A stretch of DNA of 64,000 nt from Betaproteobacteria bacterium. Its GTDB lineage: Bacteria; Pseudomonadota; Gammaproteobacteria; Burkholderiales; Usitatibacteraceae. The notes below the pieces were generated by a model. The model was given only the letters and a program-made list of their open reading frames with translations, was not told the DNA's origin and made no database searches. Where the stretch lies: contig JAEUMY010000008.1 in the NCBI GenBank assembly GCA_016791265.1, forward strand, positions 80,373 to 144,372, written 5' to 3'. The translations under genes were made by a program, and so were the position numbers. This document shows positions 43,294 to 51,790 of the stretch, piece after piece. Positions within the stretch are counted from its first letter, which is position 1. The number at the start of each line of letters is the position of its first letter.

Positions 43294-44562
43294 TCACCCC
43301 GCGAGACTGAAGAACAAGCCCGCCAGCGCCGCGCTCATCAGATTGGACAGCGTGCCCGCCGCCACCACGCGGAGCCCGTAGCGGGCCACCATGCTGCGTA
43401 CTTCCGGCGTGGCGACACTGCCGAAACCACCGGCGAGGATGGCGATGGAGGAGAAGTTGGCGAAGCCGCAGAGGGCGAACGACAAGATGACTGCCGTGAT
43501 CGGCGCGATGGGTGTGAGCCCGGCCGCGCTCACGGCCGCAGCATCCTTGAGGTAGGGCGAGAGGCCGACGTAGGCCACGAATTCGTTCAGGATCAGCTTC
43601 TGACCGATGAAATTGCCGGCCAGCGTCGCGTCCGCCCACGGCACACCGATGAGCCAGGCCAGCGGCGCGAACAACATGCCGAGCGCGGATTCCAGGCTGG
43701 TCTTCACGCCGAAGAGGCTGCCGATGCCGGCGAACATGCCATTCAACAGCGCGATGAGGCCGATGAAGGCGATCAGCATCGCGCCGACACCAAATGCGAT
43801 CTTGAGGCCGATGGTGGCGCCGGAGGCGGCAGCCTCGATGGCGTTTTCGGCTCGCTTCTCGTCGAACGACAAATCTTTCACCTCGATGGGCGGCTCGGTC
43901 GTGCCGGGGCAGATGAGCTTGGCGAAGAGCAGGCCGCCGGGGATGGCCATGAAGGACGCGGCCAGCAGGTACTCAATCTTCACGCCCAGTCCCGCGTAGC
44001 CCGCCAGCACCGAGCCGGCCACCGAGGCCATGCCGCTCGACATGATGCAGAAGAGCTCGGGCCCGGAGAGGCGCATCACGAAGGGCTTCACCACGGCCGG
44101 CATTTCGCTCTGGCCGAGGAAGATGGTGGTCACGGCGGAGAACGACTCGACCCGGGAAACACCGATGATGCGCTGGAACAGCGTGCCGATCGCGCCGATG
44201 AGGATGCGCATGACGCCCAGGTGATACAGCACCGCGATGAGTGCCGTCATGTAGATGATGGCCGGCAGCACGCGGAAGGCGAAGACAAAGCCGACATCGC
44301 CGAACACCTCGAACATCTTGCCGGACACGAGGCCGCCAAACAGGAATTCCGTGCCCTTGTTGCCGTAAGACAGAATCTTGTTCACCGCATCGGCCAGCCA
44401 TTGCAGCACGACCCGGCCCCAGGGAATGAACAGCACGATCGCGCCGATGGCGATCTGGGTGAGCAGCGCGGCGATGACGATGCGCGGGCGAATCGCGCGG
44501 CGGTTCATGGACAACAGCCAGCCGATTCCCAACAGGACGAAAATTCCGAGCACTGCCTGCAT
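43294..44562 (-). CDS. nupC: NupC-family concentrative nucleoside transporter
   Basis: 422 residues with about ten membrane helices. CNT signatures include TTIFLGQSEMPAVVKPF, SGMASVAGSVLAGY and NEFVAYVGL...ILSFALCGFANFSSIAI. Imports nucleosides with H+ or Na+. ATG 44562 with GGGAGGGG upstream is the start; an upstream in-frame extension is not needed. Co-directional with cdd. Confidence 0.94.
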   Translation of the reverse strand: MQAVLGIFVLLGIGWLLSMNRRAIRPRIVIAALLTQIAIGAIVLFIPWGRVVLQWLADAVNKILSYGNKGTEFLFGGLVSGKMFEVFGDVGFVFAFRVLPAIIYMTALIAVLYHLGVMRILIGAIGTLFQRIIGVSRVESFSAVTTIFLGQSEMPAVVKPFVMRLSGPELFCIMSSGMASVAGSVLAGYAGLGVKIEYLLAASFMAIPGGLLFAKLICPGTTEPPIEVKDLSFDEKRAENAIEAAASGATIGLKIAFGVGAMLIAFIGLIALLNGMFAGIGSLFGVKTSLESALGMLFAPLAWLIGVPWADATLAGNFIGQKLILNEFVAYVGLSPYLKDAAAVSAAGLTPIAPITAVILSFALCGFANFSSIAILAGGFGSVATPEVRSMVARYGLRVVAAGTLSNLMSAALAGLFFSLAG

Positions 44563-45017
44563 TGAAGCCCCTCCCAAATTGTGTTGTTGCTGTCTGCCGG
44601 TCTCAGCCGGCATGCGGCCCGGTTCGGGCGCGAGCAGGGTGACATGATAGTTCAGTGACGCATGTGGCGCGAACCAGCGCCGAACAGCGCAGAAGTCACT
44701 CCATTCCCGCTTTGCCTGCGTCCATCGGGTGTCGAACACCATTGAACCGTATGTAGGCGTTCTCCCGATGGCCGTAGGCTTGCTCGGTTCTTAAATTGCA
44801 ATGCAGGTAACGAACCCACTCGCATCGTTGATCCAAGTACCGCAATGCGTGCAATGGAGATGGGTGACTTTTTTGCTATTTGTTATTGCTGTACATGAAT
44901 ACATTCTTGCGAATATTCGCTGTATCTTCAGGCGGTTGCATCTGCCAAGAACGGAATGTTATGCAGCATGGGCGGATGTTATTCTGCATTTTTGTCGTAT
45001 AAATCTAGTTATCCCTC
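44563..45017. other. Lower-GC intergenic region with a palindrome copy
   Basis: 455 bp without a supported gene. From about 44800 the base composition drops visibly (runs such as CTTTTTTGCTATTTGTTATTG) compared with the flanking genes, suggesting acquired DNA. Contains the palindrome at 44909-44920 and TATAAA at 44998-45003, 14 bp before the next ATG. Confidence 0.6.
44909..44920. repeat. GCGAATATTCGC palindrome in low-GC island
   Basis: Exact copy with flanking T on both sides, embedded in AT-rich, apparently foreign sequence. Confidence 0.9.
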
Positions 45018-45323
45018 ATGTTGACGCACAGTGAAGCTCGGACGCTTGTCGAACGGCGAATTGCCTCCATCACCCCCGATCTTCCCTCCGGCGACGTCTT
45101 GGTCCTGGTGGATGACGCGACAATTGAGCGGCCTTGGGGGTGGGTCTTCTTCTACACATCAAAGCTGTGGAGCGAGACCCAAGAGATTCAGTACGCCATC
45201 GCTGGAAATGCGCCGATACTTGTTGAGCGTGCTACGGGCGAAGTTCACAACCTTGGCACGGCGCTCTCGGTCGAGAACTACATAGCCGCATACGAGCGAA
45301 CCGGAGATCCCCATGCCAAATGA
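45018..45323 (+). CDS. YrhB/Imm35-like protein
   Basis: 101 residues. The pattern WGWVFFYTSKLW...YAIAGNAPILVERATGEVHNLGTA...ENYIAAYE matches the YrhB / immunity protein 35 fold, commonly found as orphan immunity proteins against polymorphic toxins. No toxin gene is next to it. Codon use and GC are lower than in the neighbours, supporting transfer. Confidence 0.75.
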   Translation: MLTHSEARTLVERRIASITPDLPSGDVLVLVDDATIERPWGWVFFYTSKLWSETQEIQYAIAGNAPILVERATGEVHNLGTALSVENYIAAYERTGDPHAK

Positions 45324-45398
45324 GTTCCTGATGGATAGCATGTCATTCGTGCCGGACGACTTCGCCGCCGCACACCTCCGACGTTAGAAAACACGAAA

Positions 45399-45794
45399 AT
45401 GGCCGTTTGCCCACACTGCCACCAGAACACAATCGGAGTACACGCCAAGTCATGGTCGTCGGCGTCGCATCCGGCAAAGTGTCGGGACTGCGGAGGCCTC
45501 TCATACATCTCTAACACTCATGGCACGGCGGTGGGTCGGGCCGCAGTGATGGTCCCGTGCATCGCAATCCTGGTCGCGATCTTTACTTCTTCGCTTTGGC
45601 CGCTGGCGATTGGTGTCGTGCTGGCCATCGCACTTGTGGCATACGAGGCACGCGCGTTCTACCTACAGCCCATGCTTCCGACAGCCGAACCCGCCGTCGG
45701 TGAAGCGAGGCGATGGGAGCGCGCTGGCTTGGCTATCCTTCTCGTCATCGGGGTAGCGATCGCCATCGCATATGGCTTCAGTAGTTCGGTCTAA
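45399..45794 (+). CDS. Zinc-ribbon membrane protein, hypothetical
   Basis: 131 residues. An N-terminal zinc ribbon (CPHCHQN...CRDCGG) precedes two membrane helices (VMVPCIAILVAIFTSSLWPLAIGVVLAIALVAY; GLAILLVIGVAIAIAYGF). Function unknown. GTTAGAA lies 10 bp before the ATG and GTCTAAC overlaps the stop, an arrangement reminiscent of an integron gene cassette, though no full attC stem can be drawn. Confidence 0.65.
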   Translation: MAVCPHCHQNTIGVHAKSWSSASHPAKCRDCGGLSYISNTHGTAVGRAAVMVPCIAILVAIFTSSLWPLAIGVVLAIALVAYEARAFYLQPMLPTAEPAVGEARRWERAGLAILLVIGVAIAIAYGFSSSV

Positions 45795-45795
45795 C

Positions 45796-46137
45796 AACTC
45801 GTATATGGACTCCCCACCCAACACAAGAAACTGACCGATGGGTTTGGCGGTAGGGGAATAGCCTGCAGTCGCGGATTGGCCAACTAATGGTGGCAACTCA
45901 AGTGGGCTCGTGCCGGCCCGTGTTGTCCTTCGCCAGCTGAGCAGGAATCTAAGTCGCGGACACGCCAATCGTTGCAAGCGGCAGGCAAGCTGCCACGAGA
46001 GTCATCGGCGTCAAGCCAAGTTGGGTTGCCCGGCTTGCCATATTCCCGCCACCTTTCCCCGCCCCCCGCGCATAATTGCCGCCTGAAGCGGACAGCGTTC
46101 CCGCGCATGTTCGTCATCAAGGGGTGAGGCGCGGCAC
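45796..46137. other. Intergenic, no supported gene
   Basis: About 340 bp after the zinc-ribbon gene. It includes CAACTCGTATATGGAC-like sequence near 45796 and scattered AACTCAAGTGGGC, perhaps decayed attC material, but nothing that can be firmly assigned. Confidence 0.45.
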
Positions 46138-46237
46138 TGCGACGAGGTACAGTCCTGTGGACTGTAGCCGGACGCCCGGAGGGCGGTCTCGGAGAGATTC
46201 CGGGATCGCCTCCAGCGATACCGGAACAATATTCGCA
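46138..46237 (+). repeat. ~100-bp structured element, copy C
   Basis: Begins TGCGAC and ends ATATTCGCA, 64 bp upstream of the macroglobulin ATG. Three stems: ACAGTCC/GGACTGT (46149-46165), CGCCC/GGGCG (46173-46185) and TTCCGG.ATCGC/GCGAT.CCGGAA (46198-46226). Stem sequences differ from copies A, B and D but pairing is kept. It may be part of the mRNA leader. Confidence 0.82.
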
Positions 46238-46301
46238 GTGCCGGCCGGGTCCCCGAGACCCAAGGCCACTCCGAACGACCGCACAACCAGAAAGAGCCCG
46301 C

Positions 46302-49300
46302 ATGAACGCGCCCGCCCGCCTGATCCGTCCCGCCGCATTGCTCGTTTCCCTCCTCGCTGGTGCCTGGCTCTTGCCAGCCAGTGCACAAAGCCCGGAGCCG
46401 CTGGGCATTCATGCGCAGGCAGAAGCGTCGCTGCAGGTCGAGGTCCGGCCGGCGCCCAACGACAACAGCATCCTCGAATACCAGGTCTTCACCCTGTCCT
46501 TCCACCGCCCGCCCACCGAGGCGTCGCTGCGCAAGAACACCTGGTGCGAGATCAGCAACATCGAGGAAAAGGTCGAAATCCAGATCGTGCGCGGTGCCGA
46601 GCGCACCCGGGCGCTGAAGGCGGCCGAGCTGCAGGACAAGCCGCAAAATGTGACGCTGCGTTGCGCGCATCGCTTCCCGTTCAAGTCCGAGGTGGTGCTG
46701 AAGAACGAGGCTGGCGTAGTTTGGCAGGGTGCCTCGGCCCAGGACGATGCCGGCGGGAAGGGTTTCGAATTCAAGTACGCCGTGCAGTCCCAGTCCGGCT
46801 GGGGCGTGAATTGCGAGCGCGAGAACGCCAACGCCGACTGCATTCCCATCCGACCCATCGTGGTGCGTTTCGACCGCGAGCTGACCGATGCCGAAAAGGC
46901 GGGCGTGACGCTCACCTCCACGGCCGGCAAGCGCTATCAGGCGTACCCCAGCAAGAACGCCGAGGACCCGATGTATCACGATCCCTCGCGCGAAATCGTG
47001 TTCACCAAGCTGCCGCCGTCGACGCGCTTCGAGGTCAACATCCCCGCTACGGTGCGGGCGCGCTTGCAGCATGCGCAGCCCTTGCAGATCCGCACGGCCG
47101 ACTATCCGCCGCTGGTGAAGTTCGCCGGCCGCTTCGGCATCGTGGAGCGCAACGCCGGCGCGCTGCTGCCGGTGACGCTGCGGAATCTCGAGCCGTATCT
47201 GAATCCGGCGCCTGCGCAAGCGGCGACCACCACCAATCCCGCAGCGCCCGGCACGCTGGCCAAGCTGCGCCAGATCCACGTGTCCTCGGATGACGACCTC
47301 GTGGCCTGGAGCCAGAAGTTCGACCGCTTCTTCAACTTTTCCGACGGCGGCGGCGATCCGGATGACCAGTATTTCGATCCGGACAACAAGCAGCAGAAGG
47401 ATCTGCGCGCCCGCTCGCTGCTGGCGAAAGAGCCCAACGTTGCCGTGAACGCGCTGCCCAAGCCGCTCGGTGCCAGGGAGTTCGAAGTGGTGGGTATTCC
47501 GCTCGCCAAGCCCGGCCTGCACATCGTGGAAGTGGAGAGCAAGAAGCTCGGCCAATCGCTGATCGCCGACAAGTCGCCCATGTTCGTGCAGGCGGCAGCA
47601 CTCACCACCAATCTCGCCGCGCACTTCAAGCTGGGTGCGGACAACGCACTGGTCTGGGTGACCACGCTGGATGCGGCCAAACCGGTGGCCAATGCCACTG
47701 CGAATATTCGCGAGTGCAAGGGCAAGGTGCTGTGGAGCGGCAAGACCAACAGCGATGGTGTCGCGATGGTCGACAAGGCGCTGCCCAAGCCGGCCTGGGG
47801 CTGCCCGTACTATGTCATCGCGCGTTCCGGCGATGACGTCACTTTCACCCGCAGCGACTGGACGCGCGGCATCGAGACCTGGCGATTCAACCTGTATCAA
47901 AACGATGTGGTTTCGCGCACGCTCATCCACACCGTGTTCGACCGCACGCTGCTGCGTCCCGGTGAAACGGTGTCGATGAAGCACGTTGCGCGCATGGAGT
48001 CATCGCAGGGCTTCGGCTTCATCGCCGTCGACAAGCTGGCCAAGGTGGCGGTGCTGGAGCACATGGGCTCGGGCGAGAAGCGCAATCTCACGTTGAAGTG
48101 GGATGCGCGCGGCGTGGCGGAATCGACGTGGCCCATTCCCGCGTCGGCCAAGCAGGGCCAGTACCAGGTGTTGATCGGTGGCGTGGTGGCCGGGTCGTTC
48201 CGGGTTGGTGAATTCCGCATTCCCCTGATGCGCGGCGAGGTGAATTTCCCTGCCGGTCCGTTCGTGAACGCGAAGACGGTGGAAGCGGATGTGTCGCTGC
48301 AATACCTCTCCGGCGGCGGCGCCAAGGGCGAGACCGTGAAGGTGAGGAGCCGCGTGTTGCCGCGCGTGCTCGCATTTGAAGGCTATGACGAATACGTCTT
48401 CGGCACGGCGGACTGGAACCAGACCAGCTGGCAGTTGAAGGAAGGCGACGATGGCAGCAGTTCGGGCGGGGGCGTCGACTGGCGTCGTCCGCGGGCCCAG
48501 GGGCGCGACACCATCGACCTCGGCGAAAAGGACGTGAAGCTGGACGACAGCGGCCACGCCCGCGTGAAGCTGGACGGCTGGATCGTTGCAGGCGACAAGA
48601 CACGTGCCGCGCTGGAAGGCCCGCGCACACTGGTCAGCGAAATCGAATACGCCGACCCCAACGGCGAAATCCAGACCGCGTCGTCGCGCACCACACTCTG
48701 GGATGCCGCGCTGCAGGTCGGCATCCGCATGGATAGCTGGGCCAAGGCCAAGGACAAGTTCAGTTTCCGTCTCGTGGTGGTCGATCTCAACGGCAAGCCG
48801 GTGGCGAATCGCAAGGTGGAAGTCGACACGTTGCTCAAGGTGCGCTACTCGCATCGCCGCCGCACGGTGGGCGGCTACTACGCCTGGGATCATCGCGAGG
48901 AAGTGAAGCCGCTGAAAGCCAAGTGCGCGGGCAAGAGCGACAAGCTCGGCATGCTGGAGTGCAGCCTGACAGTGGAAGAGGGCGGCAACGTGCTGCTCCG
49001 CGCATCGGTGCTGGATGACAAGGGCAACCTCGCCGTGTCGGCGCGCGAGATCTGGGTCGCGGGTCTGGATGAATGGTGGTTCTCGCAGGACAACCATGAC
49101 CGCATGGATCTCTTGCCTGAGAAAAAGAAGTACGAAGCTGGCGAGACCGCGCGGTTCCAGGTGCGCATGCCGTTCCGTGAAGCCACTGCGCTGGTGACGA
49201 CCGAACGCATGGGCGTGCTGGCCTACAAGGTGGTGCAACTTTCCGGCGCCAGCCCGATGGTGGAGATGCCGGTACAGGGCAGCTTCGCGCCCAACATCTA

Positions 49301-51773
49301 CGTGTCGGTGCTGGCCGTGCGCGGCCGCGTGGGCGATCCCAAGGCGACGGCACTGGTCGATCTCGCCAAGCCGGCGTTCAAGCTGGGCATTGCCGAAATC
49401 TCGGTCGGTGCGGGCCAGTACGCGTTGAAGGTGCAGGTGGAGCCGGACAAGAAGGTCTACCAGACGCGCGACAAGGCCAAAGTGAAAATCCGCGTGCGCA
49501 AGCTCGACGGTAGCATCCCCAAGGATGCAGAGGTCGCTCTGGCCGCCGTGGATGAAGGCCTGCTGGAACTCATGCCCAATCGCAGCTGGCGCATTCTCGA
49601 CGCGATGATGCAGCGCCGCGGCTATGGCGTGGAAACCTCCAGCGCGCAGATGCAGGTGATCGGCCGGCGCCACTTCGGGCGCAAGGCTTTCCCGGCGGGC
49701 GGCGGCGGCGGGAAGGGCCCGACGCGCGAGGTGTTCGACACGCTGCTCAAGTGGCAGGCGCGGGTGATGCTCGATGCCAACGGCGAAGCGACGGTGGAAG
49801 TGCCGCTGAATGACTCCATCACATCGTTCCGCATCGCGGCGGTGGCGACGGCGGGCGCTGCACTGTTCGGCGACGGCGGCGCCAGCATCCAGGCGACCAA
49901 GGACCTCATCGTGCAGTCTGGCTTGCCGCCGGTGGTCCGTGAGGGCGATGAGTTCTTCGCCCGCTTCAATGTGCGCAACGCCAGCGAGCGTGCGTTCAAG
50001 GCCGGCGTGAAGGTGGTGGCCACGTTCGGTACCACGCGAATATTCGCCAGCGAGCCGCAATCGCTCGAATTGAAAGCGGGTGAAGCGCGTGACGTGGGCT
50101 GGATGGTCAAGGTGCCGCGAGATATTCCCAATCTCGTCTGGCGATTCGAGGCTGACGAAGCCAATGTGCCGGCTGGCAAGAAGGCCGCCAGCGATGACAT
50201 CCGCATCACCCAGAAGGTCGCGCCGGCCGTGCCGGTGCGCGTGGTGGCGGCCGAGTATCAGCCGGTGCAGGGGGGCCGTCTCTCCCGCGAATATTCGCTG
50301 CCGCAAGGCGCGCTCGCGGGTCGCGGCGGCATCCGCGTTGCCGTGTCCCCCACCATCGCCGCCGATTCATCGCCGGTGAAGGAATACATGGCGAGCTATC
50401 CCTTCTTCTGCCTGGAGCAGCGCACGTCCAAGGCAGTGGCCACGCGGGATGACAAGCTGTGGAAGATCATTCACGACAGCCTGCACACCTACCTGGATGG
50501 CGACGGTCTCGCGCGCTACTACCCGGGCGATGGCGAGGGCTACGTGCAGCTCACGGCCTATGTGTTGTCGGCGTCGCAGGAAGCCGGCTTCACCATCCCG
50601 GCGGACGTGAAGCAGCAGATGGAGGCGGGACTCACTCGTGCAGTTGAAGGACAGCTGCAGCGCCGTTACGAGTATCTGAAGGACAGCCAGTACGGTTTCC
50701 TGATGCGCTTGAACGCGATGGAAGCCTTGTCGCGGTCCGGCAAGGTGCGCCAGAACCATCTCGACACCATCAAGCCGGAACTTGCCAAGTGGCCGGTGGC
50801 GGCGTTGCTGGACTGGATCAACATCCTGAAGCGCTCCAAGGACGTGAAGAACCGCGACGCGTTGCTGCAGGCCGCCGATGCCGAGTTGCGTTCACGCATC
50901 GCCACGCTGGGCGGCCCGCAGCTCTTCAAGAATCTTGACGGCGAAGACCGCTGGTGGATGATGTGGTCCGGCGACACGGTGACGGTGCGTGCCATCCTCA
51001 CCACGCTGGACATGCCGGGTTGGGAGAAGGACGTGCCGCGCATCGTGCGCAGCGCGCTGCTCCGCCAGAAGAACGGCCACTGGAACCTCACCACGGCCAA
51101 CGTGTGGGGCGTGCTGGCGCTGGACAAGTTCACGGCCAAGTATGGCAAAGGCAATACGACGGGCAAGACGACAGTGCGCGCCGGCAGCCTCACGCGCACC
51201 GTGGATTGGGCCAAGCAGGATGGCGACGAGATCGAGCTGCCCTGGGGTACGGGTGCGCAGTCGGTCACCGTGAGCCACGACGGCGCGGGCGAGCCGTGGG
51301 TCGCGCTGATCCAGCGCGCCGCCATCCCCACGCCGGGCAAGGTCGAGAAGGGTTTCACCGTCACCAAGACCATCACGCCGGTGGAGCAGAAGGTGAAAGG
51401 CCAGTGGAGCCGCGGCGACGTGGCGCGCATCACCATCACCTTCAAGGGCGCGCAGGACCAGGGCTGGGTGGTGGTGGATGATCCGATTCCGTCGGGTGCC
51501 ACCATTCTCGGCGGTGGGTTGAAGAACGATTCCGTTCTGGCCGCCCAACCGGGTGACCGGGCGTGGTGGGACCGCCCGCGCTACATCGAACGCACCCATG
51601 AAGCCTATCGCGCGTATTACGAATGGCTGTGGATGAACACGCGCAAGGTCGAGTACACGGTGCGGCTGAACAACGAGGGCACGTTCAATCTGCCGCGCAC
51701 GCGCGTGGAGGCGATGTATGCGCCGGACGCGTATGGCGAGCTGGGCAATGCGGTGTGGGTGGTGAAGCCGTGA
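46302..51773 (+). CDS. Bacterial alpha-2-macroglobulin (thioester type)
   Basis: 1823 residues. A signal peptide without lipobox (to PASAQ) suggests a soluble periplasmic form. Chained MG domains include MG1/BRD-like (LIHTVFDRTLLRPGETVSMKH), the bait region near 1120, MG7/8 (VPLNDSITSFRIAAVAT) and the thioester C1370-L-E-Q in YPFFCLEQRTSKA, with an alpha/alpha-barrel after it. It traps proteases that breach the outer membrane. It is followed by PBP1C, the usual partner that repairs peptidoglycan. Three exact palindromes: 47700-47711 (ANIR), 50036-50047 (RIFA), 50287-50298 (EYS). Confidence 0.93.
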   Translation: MNAPARLIRPAALLVSLLAGAWLLPASAQSPEPLGIHAQAEASLQVEVRPAPNDNSILEYQVFTLSFHRPPTEASLRKNTWCEISNIEEKVEIQIVRGAERTRALKAAELQDKPQNVTLRCAHRFPFKSEVVLKNEAGVVWQGASAQDDAGGKGFEFKYAVQSQSGWGVNCERENANADCIPIRPIVVRFDRELTDAEKAGVTLTSTAGKRYQAYPSKNAEDPMYHDPSREIVFTKLPPSTRFEVNIPATVRARLQHAQPLQIRTADYPPLVKFAGRFGIVERNAGALLPVTLRNLEPYLNPAPAQAATTTNPAAPGTLAKLRQIHVSSDDDLVAWSQKFDRFFNFSDGGGDPDDQYFDPDNKQQKDLRARSLLAKEPNVAVNALPKPLGAREFEVVGIPLAKPGLHIVEVESKKLGQSLIADKSPMFVQAAALTTNLAAHFKLGADNALVWVTTLDAAKPVANATANIRECKGKVLWSGKTNSDGVAMVDKALPKPAWGCPYYVIARSGDDVTFTRSDWTRGIETWRFNLYQNDVVSRTLIHTVFDRTLLRPGETVSMKHVARMESSQGFGFIAVDKLAKVAVLEHMGSGEKRNLTLKWDARGVAESTWPIPASAKQGQYQVLIGGVVAGSFRVGEFRIPLMRGEVNFPAGPFVNAKTVEADVSLQYLSGGGAKGETVKVRSRVLPRVLAFEGYDEYVFGTADWNQTSWQLKEGDDGSSSGGGVDWRRPRAQGRDTIDLGEKDVKLDDSGHARVKLDGWIVAGDKTRAALEGPRTLVSEIEYADPNGEIQTASSRTTLWDAALQVGIRMDSWAKAKDKFSFRLVVVDLNGKPVANRKVEVDTLLKVRYSHRRRTVGGYYAWDHREEVKPLKAKCAGKSDKLGMLECSLTVEEGGNVLLRASVLDDKGNLAVSAREIWVAGLDEWWFSQDNHDRMDLLPEKKKYEAGETARFQVRMPFREATALVTTERMGVLAYKVVQLSGASPMVEMPVQGSFAPNIYVSVLAVRGRVGDPKATALVDLAKPAFKLGIAEISVGAGQYALKVQVEPDKKVYQTRDKAKVKIRVRKLDGSIPKDAEVALAAVDEGLLELMPNRSWRILDAMMQRRGYGVETSSAQMQVIGRRHFGRKAFPAGGGGGKGPTREVFDTLLKWQARVMLDANGEATVEVPLNDSITSFRIAAVATAGAALFGDGGASIQATKDLIVQSGLPPVVREGDEFFARFNVRNASERAFKAGVKVVATFGTTRIFASEPQSLELKAGEARDVGWMVKVPRDIPNLVWRFEADEANVPAGKKAASDDIRITQKVAPAVPVRVVAAEYQPVQGGRLSREYSLPQGALAGRGGIRVAVSPTIAADSSPVKEYMASYPFFCLEQRTSKAVATRDDKLWKIIHDSLHTYLDGDGLARYYPGDGEGYVQLTAYVLSASQEAGFTIPADVKQQMEAGLTRAVEGQLQRRYEYLKDSQYGFLMRLNAMEALSRSGKVRQNHLDTIKPELAKWPVAALLDWINILKRSKDVKNRDALLQAADAELRSRIATLGGPQLFKNLDGEDRWWMMWSGDTVTVRAILTTLDMPGWEKDVPRIVRSALLRQKNGHWNLTTANVWGVLALDKFTAKYGKGNTTGKTTVRAGSLTRTVDWAKQDGDEIELPWGTGAQSVTVSHDGAGEPWVALIQRAAIPTPGKVEKGFTVTKTITPVEQKVKGQWSRGDVARITITFKGAQDQGWVVVDDPIPSGATILGGGLKNDSVLAAQPGDRAWWDRPRYIERTHEAYRAYYEWLWMNTRKVEYTVRLNNEGTFNLPRTRVEAMYAPDAYGELGNAVWVVKP

Positions 51774-51790
51774 AAACGGTGGCTGAAGAG

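Noticed and set aside
44801..45034. 77-codon frame in the low-GC region
   Set aside because: No ribosome site, no family likeness, overlaps the start of the YrhB-like gene.
45383..45795. A definite integron attC site
   Set aside because: Only the outer 7-bp core-like boxes are present; no pairing inner boxes or stem could be drawn, so kept as a possibility only.
48000..50306. A 768-codon minus-strand frame within the macroglobulin gene
   Set aside because: Antisense shadow of a clear alpha-2-macroglobulin; no ribosome site or domain.
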